The notes under the pieces: model-generated | Database searches by the model: none | Told to the model about the DNA's origin: nothing | Seen by the model: the letters and a program-made list of their open reading frames with translations, nothing else | Shown here: piece by piece, positions 51,178 to 60,067 of the stretch | Position numbering within the stretch: position 1 is the stretch's first letter | How the letters are laid out: each line of letters starts with the position of its first letter | Position numbers and translations under genes: made by a program | Origin: Flammeovirgaceae bacterium UBA2371 | Lineage (GTDB): Bacteria > Bacteroidota > Bacteroidia > Cytophagales > Cyclobacteriaceae | Length of the DNA: 64,000 nt | NCBI GenBank assembly: GCA_002345965.1 | Contig: DDTF01000029.1 | Span: 50,789 to 114,788 of the forward strand | Direction: 5' to 3'

Positions 51178-51703
51178 ATGAACACCCCCCAATCAGGATC
51201 AACGAAGTTAATCCTGTTTTCATCATTCAATTCGGCATGTAACTAAGTTCCACACCAGAGAGAATCTGCGTCTGCTAATCCGAGCCAAGCCCGGCTTGGG
51301 GCGAGGATAGAAAAAACAAAACAAAGTGAGCGTAGCGAGCGAGGTCTTTTGAATGAACACCCCCCAATCAGGATCAACGAAGTTAATCCTGTCTTCATCA
51401 TTCAATTCGGCATGTAACTAAGTTCCACACCAGAGAGAATCTGTGTCTGCTAATCCGAGCCAAGCCCGGCTTGGGCGAGGATAGAAAAAACAAAACAAAG
51501 TGAGCGTAGCGAGCGAGGTCTTTTGATTGAACACCCCCCAATCAGGATCAACGAAGTTAATCCTGTTTTCATCATTCAATTCGGCATGTAACTAAGTTCC
51601 ACACCAGAGAGAATCTGCGTCTGCTAATCCGAGCCAAGCCCGGCTTGGGCGAGGATAGAAAAAACAAAACAAAGTGAGCGTAGCGAGTGAGGTCTTTTGA
51701 TTG
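51106..51703. repeat. 174-bp tandem repeat array (3 full copies plus a partial fourth)
   Basis: Units begin CCGAGCCAAGCC at 51106, 51280, 51455 and 51629; lengths are 174, 175 and 174 bp, and the fourth is intact for about 75 bp before degenerating (to about 51745). Copies differ at only a few positions. Each unit contains CCAAGC/GCTTGG and AGGATCAAC-GAA-GTTAATCCT stem-loops and the phrase GTGAGCGTAGCGAGCGAGGTC. No reading frame runs through the array and no CRISPR-like spacer is present. A further shortened echo (GTGAGTGAAACGAGTGGGTC) lies at 51775-51795. Possibly a recombination-prone structural element. Confidence 0.85.
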
Positions 51704-51805
51704 CATCCCCCCACTACAGGATCACTGCAAGTAATCCTGAACTCTAACTGCTCAATAAAAAGAATATACAAGTAAGTGAGTGAAACGAGTGGGTCTTTTT
51801 AAAGG

Positions 51806-52411
51806 TCAATCACTGAAAAGTCGATATCCAATTGAGAACATAATGTTTGATTGAGTAAACTTAAGTTCTCCAGGGCTCATCCCAATGGCCTTTAGATTGG
51901 CATCATTGGTAAGTCCTGATACATATCTCGTGGACAAATTAAAGCCCGCAGGCAAGTCTAAACCAAGTCCAATTCCTATGCTGAGATTTAAGTCGTTCAA
52001 TGCGTTTTTAATATATTGGTTATGGTTGTCCATGGCAAGTAATAATAATCCAATTTGTGGCCCCGCCTGAAGACTAAGGGCCTTTGTGAATTGATAGCCC
52101 ATCATTATCGGGATATTGCAATAATTAATAAACTCTTTATTAATATCCCTACCATGTCCCTGCTGGGAGTATAATACTTCTGGCTGGATGTTAAGCTTAT
52201 CGGATAAAACTATTTTCAGGTAAATACCTATATGGACACCCGGAGTAGCCTCACTGGATTGGGATACACCGGCTTGCTTAATCTTTGCATTTGAAATGTT
52301 TATACCCAATTTGGATCCGCCACTCAATTTCTGACCATTGGCACCTGGACTAAATAGCACCATTAAGGAAAATAGTATAGCAATTCCTTGCTTTAGCCTT
52401 ATACGGTTCAT
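51806..52411 (-). CDS. PorT-like outer-membrane beta-barrel protein
   Basis: A 201-residue outer-membrane protein. Signal peptide about 8-26 (ending GANGQ). The mature start KLSGGSKLGINISNAKI and NIQPEVLYSQQGHG are characteristic of the PorT/OMP_b-brl_2 family of Bacteroidota. Terminal MFSIGYRLFSD is a barrel strand. It lies downstream of the alpha/beta hydrolase gene by 7 nt on the same strand. Ligand unknown. Confidence 0.82.
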   Translation of the reverse strand: MNRIRLKQGIAILFSLMVLFSPGANGQKLSGGSKLGINISNAKIKQAGVSQSSEATPGVHIGIYLKIVLSDKLNIQPEVLYSQQGHGRDINKEFINYCNIPIMMGYQFTKALSLQAGPQIGLLLLAMDNHNQYIKNALNDLNLSIGIGLGLDLPAGFNLSTRYVSGLTNDANLKAIGMSPGELKFTQSNIMFSIGYRLFSD

Positions 52412-52418
52412 TTTGAAT

Positions 52419-53321
52419 TTATTTATTGATAAACCTTTTCACTATAGAGGTAAACTTAGTATTCTCCTCTATAAAAATAAAATGACCGCTCTTCTTAAAA
52501 ACTTCCAACGTAGCATTCGGAACCTGATCCGCCAACCGCTGGCTGGCCGACAAAGGAATGGCATCCACCTGACCATGAAGAACAAGCACGGGAAAAGAAA
52601 ATGAACGCAGGGATTCATAATAATCATACGCGCTGAGTTCCTTGCCCAACCCCGTATACAATGCCTTGCTGGCATCAGGATAATTGTCCGGCAGATCAAA
52701 ATCCAGTTTATTAAAATTGGCTTCCTTGTAAAAGGAATGCCGAAAGCTCAGCAACAACAATTTTTTGTAAGCCGATGACTTCCCCGCCTTAAAGTTAGGC
52801 GAACCAATAAGTATGGACCTGTCGGTGCTGTCTGCACCTGTGGTGCGGTCTGTTTGCGTTTGCCTCATCGCACCATCGTACTCCTTGCTCAAGGGCACCG
52901 CATTGCAAAAGATAATCCCCTCTATCCTGTCCGGATGCGCGATGGCATAGCTGACAGCCGGTATGGCTCCCCACGAATGGGCCAGCAAATAAATCTTTTC
53001 CTTGCCCAAACTTACCCTCAGCGCCTCAAGGTCGGCAACAAAGGCCTCCAATGAAATGGCTTCTGAAATGCTTGACTTTCCACTGGCACGCTGATCGTAG
53101 TATACAACCTGGTGATGTTGGGAGAGTGCGTTGAGGTGAGGAATAAAATAGGTGTGGTTCATACCCGGACCACCATGAACAATCACAATGGTGGATCCGG
53201 TACCAACAGTCTTTACATAAAGTTCTGTGCCGTTAAGCGTCCTTAGTCCCTCTTCAGTTTGTGCCAGCGCGCAAACGGCATGGAACAGAAAGAACAGTAT
53301 CGTGACAAAACGCATCATCAC
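52419..53321 (-). CDS. secreted alpha/beta hydrolase (prolyl aminopeptidase-like)
   Basis: A 300-residue hydrolase with signal peptide (about 3-20, AVCALAQ). Oxyanion motif HGGPGMNHTYFIP near residue 49, nucleophile elbow AHSWGAIPA near 117, an acid in HGQVDAIPL and catalytic His in KSGHFIF near 287. The HGGPG motif and lid region resemble proline iminopeptidases. Exported to periplasm or outer surface; likely a peptidase or esterase. It overlaps nothing and follows the small membrane protein gene by 1 nt on the minus strand. Confidence 0.88.
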   Translation of the reverse strand: MMMRFVTILFFLFHAVCALAQTEEGLRTLNGTELYVKTVGTGSTIVIVHGGPGMNHTYFIPHLNALSQHHQVVYYDQRASGKSSISEAISLEAFVADLEALRVSLGKEKIYLLAHSWGAIPAVSYAIAHPDRIEGIIFCNAVPLSKEYDGAMRQTQTDRTTGADSTDRSILIGSPNFKAGKSSAYKKLLLLSFRHSFYKEANFNKLDFDLPDNYPDASKALYTGLGKELSAYDYYESLRSFSFPVLVLHGQVDAIPLSASQRLADQVPNATLEVFKKSGHFIFIEENTKFTSIVKRFINK

Positions 53322-53322
53322 A

Positions 53323-53646
53323 TCATGGCTTTAATAAAGAGCCGGTCATGGAAGCAAATCCTCCCACCAGTCCTCCCACAAGACTGGTAAGCACAAACAA
53401 ATTGAGGGGAAACAACTGCCCGATCTTTTCGGTAAGAATGGATTGGGTGACGTTGTCAATGAACAGGGCCATACCCAGCCACAACAAGCCAATGGCAAGG
53501 AAGCCGGCAAGAAAAGACTTGAACCCGGTATTGCTGAATACAAATCCAACCAAAAACGCACCGATGGCCATCGTCCACCATGGAAATAGTTTTTGGAACA
53601 TGAAGCACACAATGGCAGTAATAACAACTTGAATGATGAATCTCAC
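53323..53646 (-). CDS. small hydrophobic membrane protein
   Basis: A 107-residue protein with about four short membrane helices (3-17, 20-40, 48-66 and 80-103). It is rich in Gly and has no recognised motif. The ATG overlaps the end of the penicillin acylase gene by 4 nt, so it is probably co-translated with it and with the downstream hydrolase gene. Confidence 0.7.
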   Translation of the reverse strand: MRFIIQVVITAIVCFMFQKLFPWWTMAIGAFLVGFVFSNTGFKSFLAGFLAIGLLWLGMALFIDNVTQSILTEKIGQLFPLNLFVLTSLVGGLVGGFASMTGSLLKP

Positions 53647-56075
53647 TGTTGGATGGAATTAAAGGTGGTGGTATAATAACGATAAGGCGCTGTTTCTTTT
53701 TCAGTGTGGGGAAACTTCAGTCGGAAATACCTTCCTTCAGCCCACGGGGTCAGCAGGTTATTATAAAAGCGGCTGCCCTGATTGCCGCTCTGCCCGCCAG
53801 GGTAAACCCCCCAGGCTTTCACCCCCGTTTTCTCCATGCTGGCCACCAGCCGCCAACTGGGACCATGACTGCCTGTAGTAGCATTGATGGCACTTCCGTT
53901 TCCTCCGTTTTCTACGTGATAGCCAAAAGGCGGGATGCGCAAAAGATGGCCTACGCTGGTGTTCTTGAACCAGGCCCATTGGGGTTCTTTTTCGTTTTCA
54001 ATTTTCCAGGTGTTGATCCTGTCCATACTGGCGGCATACGCTTGTCGTACCAATGTTTTCAGGTCTTCTTTCTCAGGGGTGCTTTGTACGTCATAAAAAG
54101 AAAGAAGGGTGTCGGTCTTCATCAGGTGAATGGTGGTGTAGTCGCTGGGTAAACTCAGCGAGGCGGTGCTGTTGGTCATCTCATCCCAGATGTTGCGATA
54201 CAAGGTATTGTACCACACTTCATAATAGGTGGCAGCCACAGAACTGGCTGAATTCACAAAATCCCAACTTTTCAGCAGCTCAAAAACTTTGCGGCCCTCA
54301 GCGGTGAGGGCTGCCGAATCCAGCAGCTTCAATAAATAAGGCAAACTCTCTTCTGCCTGGATATTATAATTGTCGTTCTGAAACTTCATCATATCCACAG
54401 GGGTGATCTCATCCATGGCGCTCAGCTGCCGATTGATCCTTCTGTTGCGGTAAGCTTCATAGTTGTTGCTATGAACGTAATAGGGATAAGTGGGATCCAC
54501 TGGGTATTGGTTGGCGGAGCTGACAAACCCGCGCGCTGGATTTTTTATCATGATGTTGTGCGCAGGGGGGATGTAGGCCTGCCACTCATTGGAGGTCTTG
54601 GTGCCATCAAGTACAAATTTGCCCTCGCCTTTTCTGCGTACAGGATATTTCCCTTGTATGCGAATGGCAATGTCTCCGGCTGTGGAGGCGAATGCAAAAT
54701 TCTGAGCAGGTCCGGAGAAGTAGTCCAGCGCGGCCATGTAGTCGCGGTGACTTTTGGCACGGTTCAGTAAATAAAAAGTTTTCAACTCCAGCGATTCATC
54801 GTGGGCAATCCAGCGGAAGGCATAAGCGTTTTTTTCTGAATCGCCATGAAAGGAAGCATCGTACACAATAGGTCCATGATGGGTGTACACAACGGTATCA
54901 TAAAATGGATCCTTGCCTTTGACGATAAATTGCTCCACCACCTTTTTAGTAGGCAGCCAGTTGCCATCGCTCAGGTACTCATTCCTGGTGGCGTCTTTGA
55001 ATTCAATTTTATACCAGTCCACCAGGTCGCGTTGCGCATTGGTGGCACCCCAGCTGATGCTGTCGTTGAAGCCAAGGATAATCACAGGTGCTCCCGTGAA
55101 GGTAACGCCCATCACATTCACATGGGGGCTCTGCATATGAGCGGCAAACCAGATGGAAGGCATGCTCAACGACAAATGGGGATCGTTGGAGAGAATGGGT
55201 GAACCGGTGGCCGTCTTGATGCCACTCACTGCCCAATTGTTGCTGCCCACACCTTTTACTGCCTTTTGCGTGGGAGTGATGTTGACCAACTGATCGGGTA
55301 AAGCCAGTGGCACCGAGTCCAGTTGAATGGGTGGAAATTTCCAGCCTCCGGGATTGTCTACAATAGGGTCACCCACGGCCTCCCAATCGGGAAACAAAAT
55401 GTCCAGCGTTGCTTTGCCAAAAAGGTTGAGTGCATTGGTCATCTCAAAATCATTTTCGCCAAAGTTGAGGGTCTTCGACATGTTCTTGAGCAGCAACCCC
55501 ATCTTCAGGTCGTTCCACAGCTCCGGTTCATAATCGAGCAGCTTGTACTCCAGGGGATAGTCCTGATACTTCAGCGACTGAATGTAGGCATTCACGCCTT
55601 CGGTGTACTGTTGGTTCATCCTGTTGATAACAGAATCTTTGCTGTGTGCCAAAGTGGAATTTTGGGCACCGTACACCATGCCCAGCCTCCGTTGGTTGCG
55701 GTCAAAATCCAACGCCTTGTTTCCGATAATCTCCGATATCCGCCCTGCCGCGGCATGGGTCTGAAACTCCATCTGCCACAGGCGATGCTGGGCGGTGACA
55801 TAGCCCATCACCCGATACAGGTCGTCATCGTTGTTGGCAAACAAATGCGGGATAAGCAGACTGTCGTAAACCACGGACACCTTGTCTTTCAATCCGGGGA
55901 TACGCAATGCATAGTCGTAGGTAACAGGGGGCTCTGCATTGGCCCAGAACCCGTGAAAGGGATCCAGAAATTTTCCCAGTGGGGGAATGGGATCACCAAA
56001 ATCCCAACCTCTGTTGAGCGCCCAGGTGAGCGCTATGGTAATAGTTAATGCAACAACAAATTTGATTCCTTTCAC
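53643..56075 (-). CDS. penicillin acylase family protein (Ntn hydrolase)
   Basis: An 810-residue precursor. A signal or anchor helix lies at residues 4-20. The autoproteolysis site is GVGSNNWAVSG with nucleophile Ser278; SNDPHLSLSMPSIW and GFNDSISWGATNA follow, as in penicillin G acylases and acyl-homoserine-lactone acylases. The large beta subunit runs to residue 810, ending in the GYHVENGGNGSAINATTGSHGP region with active-site His/Asn. Cleaves amide bonds of acylated small molecules outside the cytoplasm. The gene is divergent from kdsC. Confidence 0.93.
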   Translation of the reverse strand: MKGIKFVVALTITIALTWALNRGWDFGDPIPPLGKFLDPFHGFWANAEPPVTYDYALRIPGLKDKVSVVYDSLLIPHLFANNDDDLYRVMGYVTAQHRLWQMEFQTHAAAGRISEIIGNKALDFDRNQRRLGMVYGAQNSTLAHSKDSVINRMNQQYTEGVNAYIQSLKYQDYPLEYKLLDYEPELWNDLKMGLLLKNMSKTLNFGENDFEMTNALNLFGKATLDILFPDWEAVGDPIVDNPGGWKFPPIQLDSVPLALPDQLVNITPTQKAVKGVGSNNWAVSGIKTATGSPILSNDPHLSLSMPSIWFAAHMQSPHVNVMGVTFTGAPVIILGFNDSISWGATNAQRDLVDWYKIEFKDATRNEYLSDGNWLPTKKVVEQFIVKGKDPFYDTVVYTHHGPIVYDASFHGDSEKNAYAFRWIAHDESLELKTFYLLNRAKSHRDYMAALDYFSGPAQNFAFASTAGDIAIRIQGKYPVRRKGEGKFVLDGTKTSNEWQAYIPPAHNIMIKNPARGFVSSANQYPVDPTYPYYVHSNNYEAYRNRRINRQLSAMDEITPVDMMKFQNDNYNIQAEESLPYLLKLLDSAALTAEGRKVFELLKSWDFVNSASSVAATYYEVWYNTLYRNIWDEMTNSTASLSLPSDYTTIHLMKTDTLLSFYDVQSTPEKEDLKTLVRQAYAASMDRINTWKIENEKEPQWAWFKNTSVGHLLRIPPFGYHVENGGNGSAINATTGSHGPSWRLVASMEKTGVKAWGVYPGGQSGNQGSRFYNNLLTPWAEGRYFRLKFPHTEKETAPYRYYTTTFNSIQQ

Positions 56076-56090
56076 TTAGCCTTATTTTTG
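56062..56090 (+). promoter_or_regulatory. Bacteroidota promoter for kdsC-kdsA
   Basis: TTG (56062-56064), 18-base spacer and TATTTTTG (56083-56090) match the consensus closely. Transcription would start near 56097, 50 nt before the kdsC ATG. The -33 element overlaps the 5' end of the divergent acylase gene. Confidence 0.5.
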
Positions 56091-56146
56091 TGACTTAAAG
56101 TAAAAAGCTTTTCCTAATTTTCGACCTTATTCAACCAAATAATTAG

Positions 56147-56695
56147 ATGCCAGCCGAAGAAGTACTGAATAAATACACAAAAACAGTCATTCGCAGGGCG
56201 GCAGACATCAAAGCCATCTTTTTTGATGTGGATGGCGTGCTCACCGATGGCAAAATCATCTACGACAGCGAAGGCAGGGAATTGAAACATTTCAACGTGA
56301 AAGACGGCCAGATCATCAGCTACCTGAAAAAAGCTGGCATCGTGGTGGGTGCCATCTCGGGCCGCGACTCCGCTGCCGTGGCCAAACGCTGCAACGAACT
56401 GAAAATGGACTTCTGCCACCAGGGTATCCTGGACAAAACCGCGGTGTTCAAAAAGCTGACAGACTTCCACAAACTGAAAAAGAAAGAGGTGATCTACATT
56501 GGCGATGACATCAACGACCTGGGACCACTTCAGCTGGCGGGCCTCTCTGTTTGTCCTGCCGATGCCCCCGTTTATTTAAAAAGTCTGGTAGACCTCAATA
56601 CCAAAGCCAAAGGGGGCGATGGCGTACTGCGAGAAGTAGCCGACCTGGTGCTGGCAGCAAAAGGAATCCTATCAAAAATTTTGAAAAACAAGTAA
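56147..56695 (+). CDS. kdsC: KDO-8-phosphate phosphatase
   Basis: A 182-residue HAD phosphatase. Motif I DVDGVLTDGKII (about 26-37), motif II AISGRDS (near 67) and motif III YIGDDINDLGPL (near 118) are all present. The enzyme dephosphorylates 3-deoxy-D-manno-octulosonate 8-phosphate in lipopolysaccharide synthesis. Its stop overlaps the kdsA start (TAATG). Small size without a cap domain is typical of KdsC. Confidence 0.93.
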   Translation: MPAEEVLNKYTKTVIRRAADIKAIFFDVDGVLTDGKIIYDSEGRELKHFNVKDGQIISYLKKAGIVVGAISGRDSAAVAKRCNELKMDFCHQGILDKTAVFKKLTDFHKLKKKEVIYIGDDINDLGPLQLAGLSVCPADAPVYLKSLVDLNTKAKGGDGVLREVADLVLAAKGILSKILKNK

Positions 56696-57525
56696 TGGAC
56701 GTATTCAAAGATAAAGTAAGCATCACCGACAAAATCACCCTGGGAGGCGACCGCCTGGTATTGTTCGCGGGCCCTTGCGCGGCCGAGAGCTACGACATCT
56801 GTATGGAAACAGGCACGGAGGTAAAAAAGATTTGTAAGCAGCTGGACATCGACTACGTGTTCAAAGCCTCCTTCGACAAAGCCAACAGAACCTCAGCCTC
56901 CTCTTACCGTGGTCCTTCCATGGAAGGGGGACTGGAAATATTGTCCCGCGTAAAAAAAGACCTGCAGGTGCCCCTGGTCACAGACGTACACGAGTCCTTC
57001 CAATGTGAGGAGGTCGCCAAGGTGGTGGACGTGCTGCAGATACCCGCCTTCCTTTGCCGCCAAACCGACTTGCTGATAGCAGCAGCCAAAACAGGCAAGG
57101 CAGTGAAAGTAAAAAAAGGCCAGTTCATGGCACCCGAAGACATGAAGTACGCGGTAGACAAGGTGCGCGAAGCAGGCAACGCCAACGTGTTTTTAACAGA
57201 GCGTGGCGCCAGCTTCGGTTATCACAACCTGGTGGTGGATTTTCGTTCATTGCCTGTCATGCGTCAGTATTCACCCGTGGTCTTTGATGTCACCCACAGC
57301 ATCCAGCAACCGGGTGGATTGGGTGGTAAGTCAGGAGGACAGCGTGAGTTCGCACCTTACCTTACACGGGCCGCAGCCGCTGTAGGCGTAGATGGTTTCT
57401 TTATAGAGACACACCCCAATCCGTCCAAAGCGCTGAGCGATGGCCCCAACATGGTACCGCTTAGTGAGATGGAAGCGTTTTTGAAGATGATCAAGAAGTA
57501 CTGGGAACTGGCAACCAGCAACTAG
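56695..57525 (+). CDS. kdsA: 3-deoxy-8-phosphooctulonate synthase
   Basis: A 276-residue enzyme, started at ATG 56695, immediately at the kdsC stop; the longer upstream frame overlaps kdsC and is unrelated. Motifs: LFAGPCAAESYD, SFDKANRTSASSYRGPSMEGG, TDVHES, and HPNPSKALSDGPNM. It condenses arabinose 5-phosphate with phosphoenolpyruvate to make KDO 8-phosphate for LPS. The last residues YWELATSN are encoded inside an intergenic repeat (from 57504), so the native C-terminus has been altered or extended by it. Confidence 0.93.
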   Translation: MDVFKDKVSITDKITLGGDRLVLFAGPCAAESYDICMETGTEVKKICKQLDIDYVFKASFDKANRTSASSYRGPSMEGGLEILSRVKKDLQVPLVTDVHESFQCEEVAKVVDVLQIPAFLCRQTDLLIAAAKTGKAVKVKKGQFMAPEDMKYAVDKVREAGNANVFLTERGASFGYHNLVVDFRSLPVMRQYSPVVFDVTHSIQQPGGLGGKSGGQREFAPYLTRAAAAVGVDGFFIETHPNPSKALSDGPNMVPLSEMEAFLKMIKKYWELATSN

Positions 57526-57594
57526 AAACCAGCAACTTGAAACCAGAAACCAAGAACCAGAAACCGGCAACTAGCAACCGGTAACTGGCAACTA
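57504..57594. repeat. GCAACTG/CCAGAAAC-type degenerate repeat
   Basis: A stretch of near-heptameric units such as AACTGGCAACCAGCAACTAG and GAAACCGGCAACTAGC. It covers the last codons of kdsA and the gap to the SLC13 gene. Related repeats follow at 59404, 60968, 61409 and 62786. Confidence 0.8.
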
Positions 57595-57640
57595 ATTAAA
57601 ATCATAAATTCTAAATTACAATCATAAATTTTAGATCCAA

Positions 57641-59401
57641 TTGGATTTCCACCAGCTCATCGTATTTGTCGTTATCATCCTCCTGGTAATTTCCCTATAC
57701 AAAGAGTGGATCAATCCTGCCTTATCCTTTTTTGGTGCCGTAATTGTTTTGTTGTTGAGTGGAGTGCTTTCTCCGGATGAAGCATTAAAGGGCTTGGCCA
57801 ATCAGCAGGTAGCCATTATTTTTCTTCTGATGCTGATCACGGCAGGGGTGCGATCTATTTTTGGTGGTGAATTCTTTCTGAAATTATTCAGCGACACGCT
57901 TTCTCCTAAAAAATTCATGTTACGCATGATGGTTTCGGTATCCACGCTCAGCGCCTTTCTGAACAATACACCCATCGTAGCCTTTATGATTCCTTATGTG
58001 AAGGATTGGGCCGATAGAAACAACCATCCGAGTTCCAAATTTTTAATTCCTCTCTCATTCGCTACGATCACAGGTGGCATGGTCACAGTAATCGGTACCT
58101 CCACCAACTTAATTCTATTGGGCTTGATCAACGAGTACAATCAACCGGGTTTGTTGTACAGCGACTTCGTTTATCTAGGCATCATCGTTACCATCTTCAC
58201 ATGGACTTACTTTTATTTCTTCGGATACAAACTACTGCCCTCCAATACCTCTGGAATAGAAAGTGTTAAATCGCACATCAAAGAATACATAGTAGAAACC
58301 ATTGTTTTCAGTGGGTCTCCCTTGATAGGTAAGTCAGTAACCGATGCCGGTCTGCGCAACCTCAAAGATCTTTTTTTGGTGGAAATCATTCGGGGTGACC
58401 GCCTCATCTCTCCGGTGGCACCCAACGAAATATTAAAAGAGAATGACTACTTGTTTTTCTCGGGCAACACCCAATCTATTTTTAAACTGATCAACGATGA
58501 CAACGGGTTGAAGATACCCAAAGAGGATCGCATGGAATCACGCGGGCAGTTCAATTTTACAGAGGCTGTTATTCCGGCCAATTCTGATTTGATTGGTATG
58601 CGCATTAAGGATTCCGACTTTAGAAAGCGCTACAATGCGAGCATCATCGCGTTGCACCGCAATGGACGCAGGGTCTCCGGCAAGGTAGGGGAAATGACGT
58701 TGTCGGGTGGCGACTTCCTGCTGCTTTTAACAGGGGAAAATCCACGAAGTACCATCCAGGAGCGCAATTTGTTTTTGATATCCAAATCTTTAAAAGTGGC
58801 CAAGAGCAAACCCTGGTGGCTCAATACCATCGGGCTACTGAGTTTTGTGGTGTTGATTTTGGGAATCACAGGCTTAGTGCAATTGTTCACTGCCTGTCTG
58901 CTGATTTTGCTGACTTTGGTATTTGGTAAGGTGTTGAACCTGACGGAGATCAGAAGACAATTGGACCTCAACTTGTTGTTGGTGCTGGTGTGTTCGCTGG
59001 CCATAGGCGTAGCATTGGTCAAGTCCGGAGCGGCCGACAGCATTGCCAATCTCATACTTACCTATGTTCAATCATGGGGCGTCATTCCGGTCATCGCTAC
59101 TTTATTTATCGCCACCACCTTGTTAACGGCCCTGATCACCAATGCCGCAGCCGTCTCCATCATGTTTCCCATTGCGATGTCCTTGTCTCAAATGACGGGT
59201 GTGCAGGCAACACCTTTTTTTATTGCAATAGCCTTCGCTGCCTCTGGCGACTTCATCACACCCATCGGCTACCAAACTAATCTAATGGTCTATGGCCCGG
59301 GTGGCTATTCTTTTAAAGACTTTTTCAAGGTAGGTTTCCCCCTTACGTTGGTATATATGGTAACTTGCATTGCCTTTATTGCTTGGTACTACCAAATATA
59401 A
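57641..59401 (+). CDS. SLC13-family permease with TrkA-C domains, probably sulfate uptake
   Basis: A 586-residue transporter with TTG start (an in-frame stop lies just upstream and no early ATG exists). N-terminal helices (about 3-200) include NNTPIVAFMIPYVKDW and TGGMVTVIGTSTNLILLGL, the SLC13/ArsB-type transport motif. Residues ~210-370 contain two RCK_C (TrkA-C) domains (GSPLIGKSVTDAGLRNLK, LIGMRIKDSDFRKRY). The second half repeats the transport motif ITNAAAVSIMFPIAMSL and GYQTNLMVYGPGGYSF. Position before cysC-cysD-cysN suggests sulfate as the substrate. Confidence 0.87.
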   Translation: MDFHQLIVFVVIILLVISLYKEWINPALSFFGAVIVLLLSGVLSPDEALKGLANQQVAIIFLLMLITAGVRSIFGGEFFLKLFSDTLSPKKFMLRMMVSVSTLSAFLNNTPIVAFMIPYVKDWADRNNHPSSKFLIPLSFATITGGMVTVIGTSTNLILLGLINEYNQPGLLYSDFVYLGIIVTIFTWTYFYFFGYKLLPSNTSGIESVKSHIKEYIVETIVFSGSPLIGKSVTDAGLRNLKDLFLVEIIRGDRLISPVAPNEILKENDYLFFSGNTQSIFKLINDDNGLKIPKEDRMESRGQFNFTEAVIPANSDLIGMRIKDSDFRKRYNASIIALHRNGRRVSGKVGEMTLSGGDFLLLLTGENPRSTIQERNLFLISKSLKVAKSKPWWLNTIGLLSFVVLILGITGLVQLFTACLLILLTLVFGKVLNLTEIRRQLDLNLLLVLVCSLAIGVALVKSGAADSIANLILTYVQSWGVIPVIATLFIATTLLTALITNAAAVSIMFPIAMSLSQMTGVQATPFFIAIAFAASGDFITPIGYQTNLMVYGPGGYSFKDFFKVGFPLTLVYMVTCIAFIAWYYQI

Positions 59402-59403
59402 AA

Positions 59404-59475
59404 CCGGCAACTGGCAACTGGCAACTGGCAACTGGTAACCTGAAACTTGAAACCTGAAACCTGAAACTTGAAACC
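59404..59475. repeat. GCAACTG plus CCTGAAA degenerate repeat
   Basis: Four GGCAACTG units followed by CCTGAAACTTGAAACC units fill the gap between the permease gene and cysC. The proposed TTG start of cysC (59468) lies in the last CTTGAAACC unit. Confidence 0.85.
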
Positions 59476-60067
59476 CTCAAACCTACATACCCAATCTACC
59501 AAAGTAAGTAAAGCCGACCGAGAGCAGTTATTGAACCAAAAATCACAACTCATCTGGTTTACTGGACTCTCCGGGTCGGGCAAATCCACTTTGGCGGTGG
59601 CCCTGGAGAAAAAACTCTTCGACAAAAGTTTCAAAACGTATCTATTGGATGGCGACAATGTGCGCCAGGGATTGAACAAAGACCTCACGTTTGATGATGA
59701 GGGTCGTAAAGAAAATATTAGACGAATAGGAGAGGTGGCCAACTTAATGTTGGATGCGGGTACCATTGTACTGTCGGCATTCATTTCTCCATTCAAAGCT
59801 GACCGGGACTTGATTAGAGAGTTAGTGGGCAGCGACAACTTTATTGAGATATTTGCAGATTGCCCCATCGAAGTATGTGAGCAACGTGATGTAAAAGGAC
59901 TGTACCAAAAAGCGCGCAGTGGTGCGATCAAAAATTTCACGGGCATCGACTCTCCATACGAAATACCGGTCAATCCCGATTTAATCATCAAAACCCATGA
60001 GCTGAGTTTAGAGGATTCCTTAGATTTGTTACTCAATAAAATATTACCAAGGATCTCGAAAAAATGA
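59468..60067 (+). CDS. cysC: adenylylsulfate kinase
   Basis: A 199-residue APS kinase. Walker A GLSGSGKSTLAV is near residue 33; DGDNVRQGLNKDLTFDDEGR and NIRRIGEVANLM follow, then FADCPIEVCEQRD. It phosphorylates adenylylsulfate to PAPS. No ATG precedes the conserved start TKVSKADREQLL; the only in-frame start is TTG 59468, inside the repeat, so the 5' end may have been reshaped by repeat insertion. Stop overlaps cysD ATG by 4 nt (ATGA). Confidence 0.92.
   Translation: MKPSNLHTQSTKVSKADREQLLNQKSQLIWFTGLSGSGKSTLAVALEKKLFDKSFKTYLLDGDNVRQGLNKDLTFDDEGRKENIRRIGEVANLMLDAGTIVLSAFISPFKADRDLIRELVGSDNFIEIFADCPIEVCEQRDVKGLYQKARSGAIKNFTGIDSPYEIPVNPDLIIKTHELSLEDSLDLLLNKILPRISKK

Noticed and set aside
51106..51703. 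CRISPR array
   Set aside because: The units are 174 bp direct tandem copies without unique spacers and no cas gene is near.
53649..56048. Several long plus-strand frames opposite the penicillin acylase gene
   Set aside because: They are antisense shadows of a well-conserved acylase and show no recognisable protein features.
56551..56694. 48-residue extension of KdsA overlapping kdsC
   Set aside because: It is Arg/Ser-rich out-of-frame kdsC sequence; ATG 56695 at the kdsC stop gives the family-typical N-terminus.
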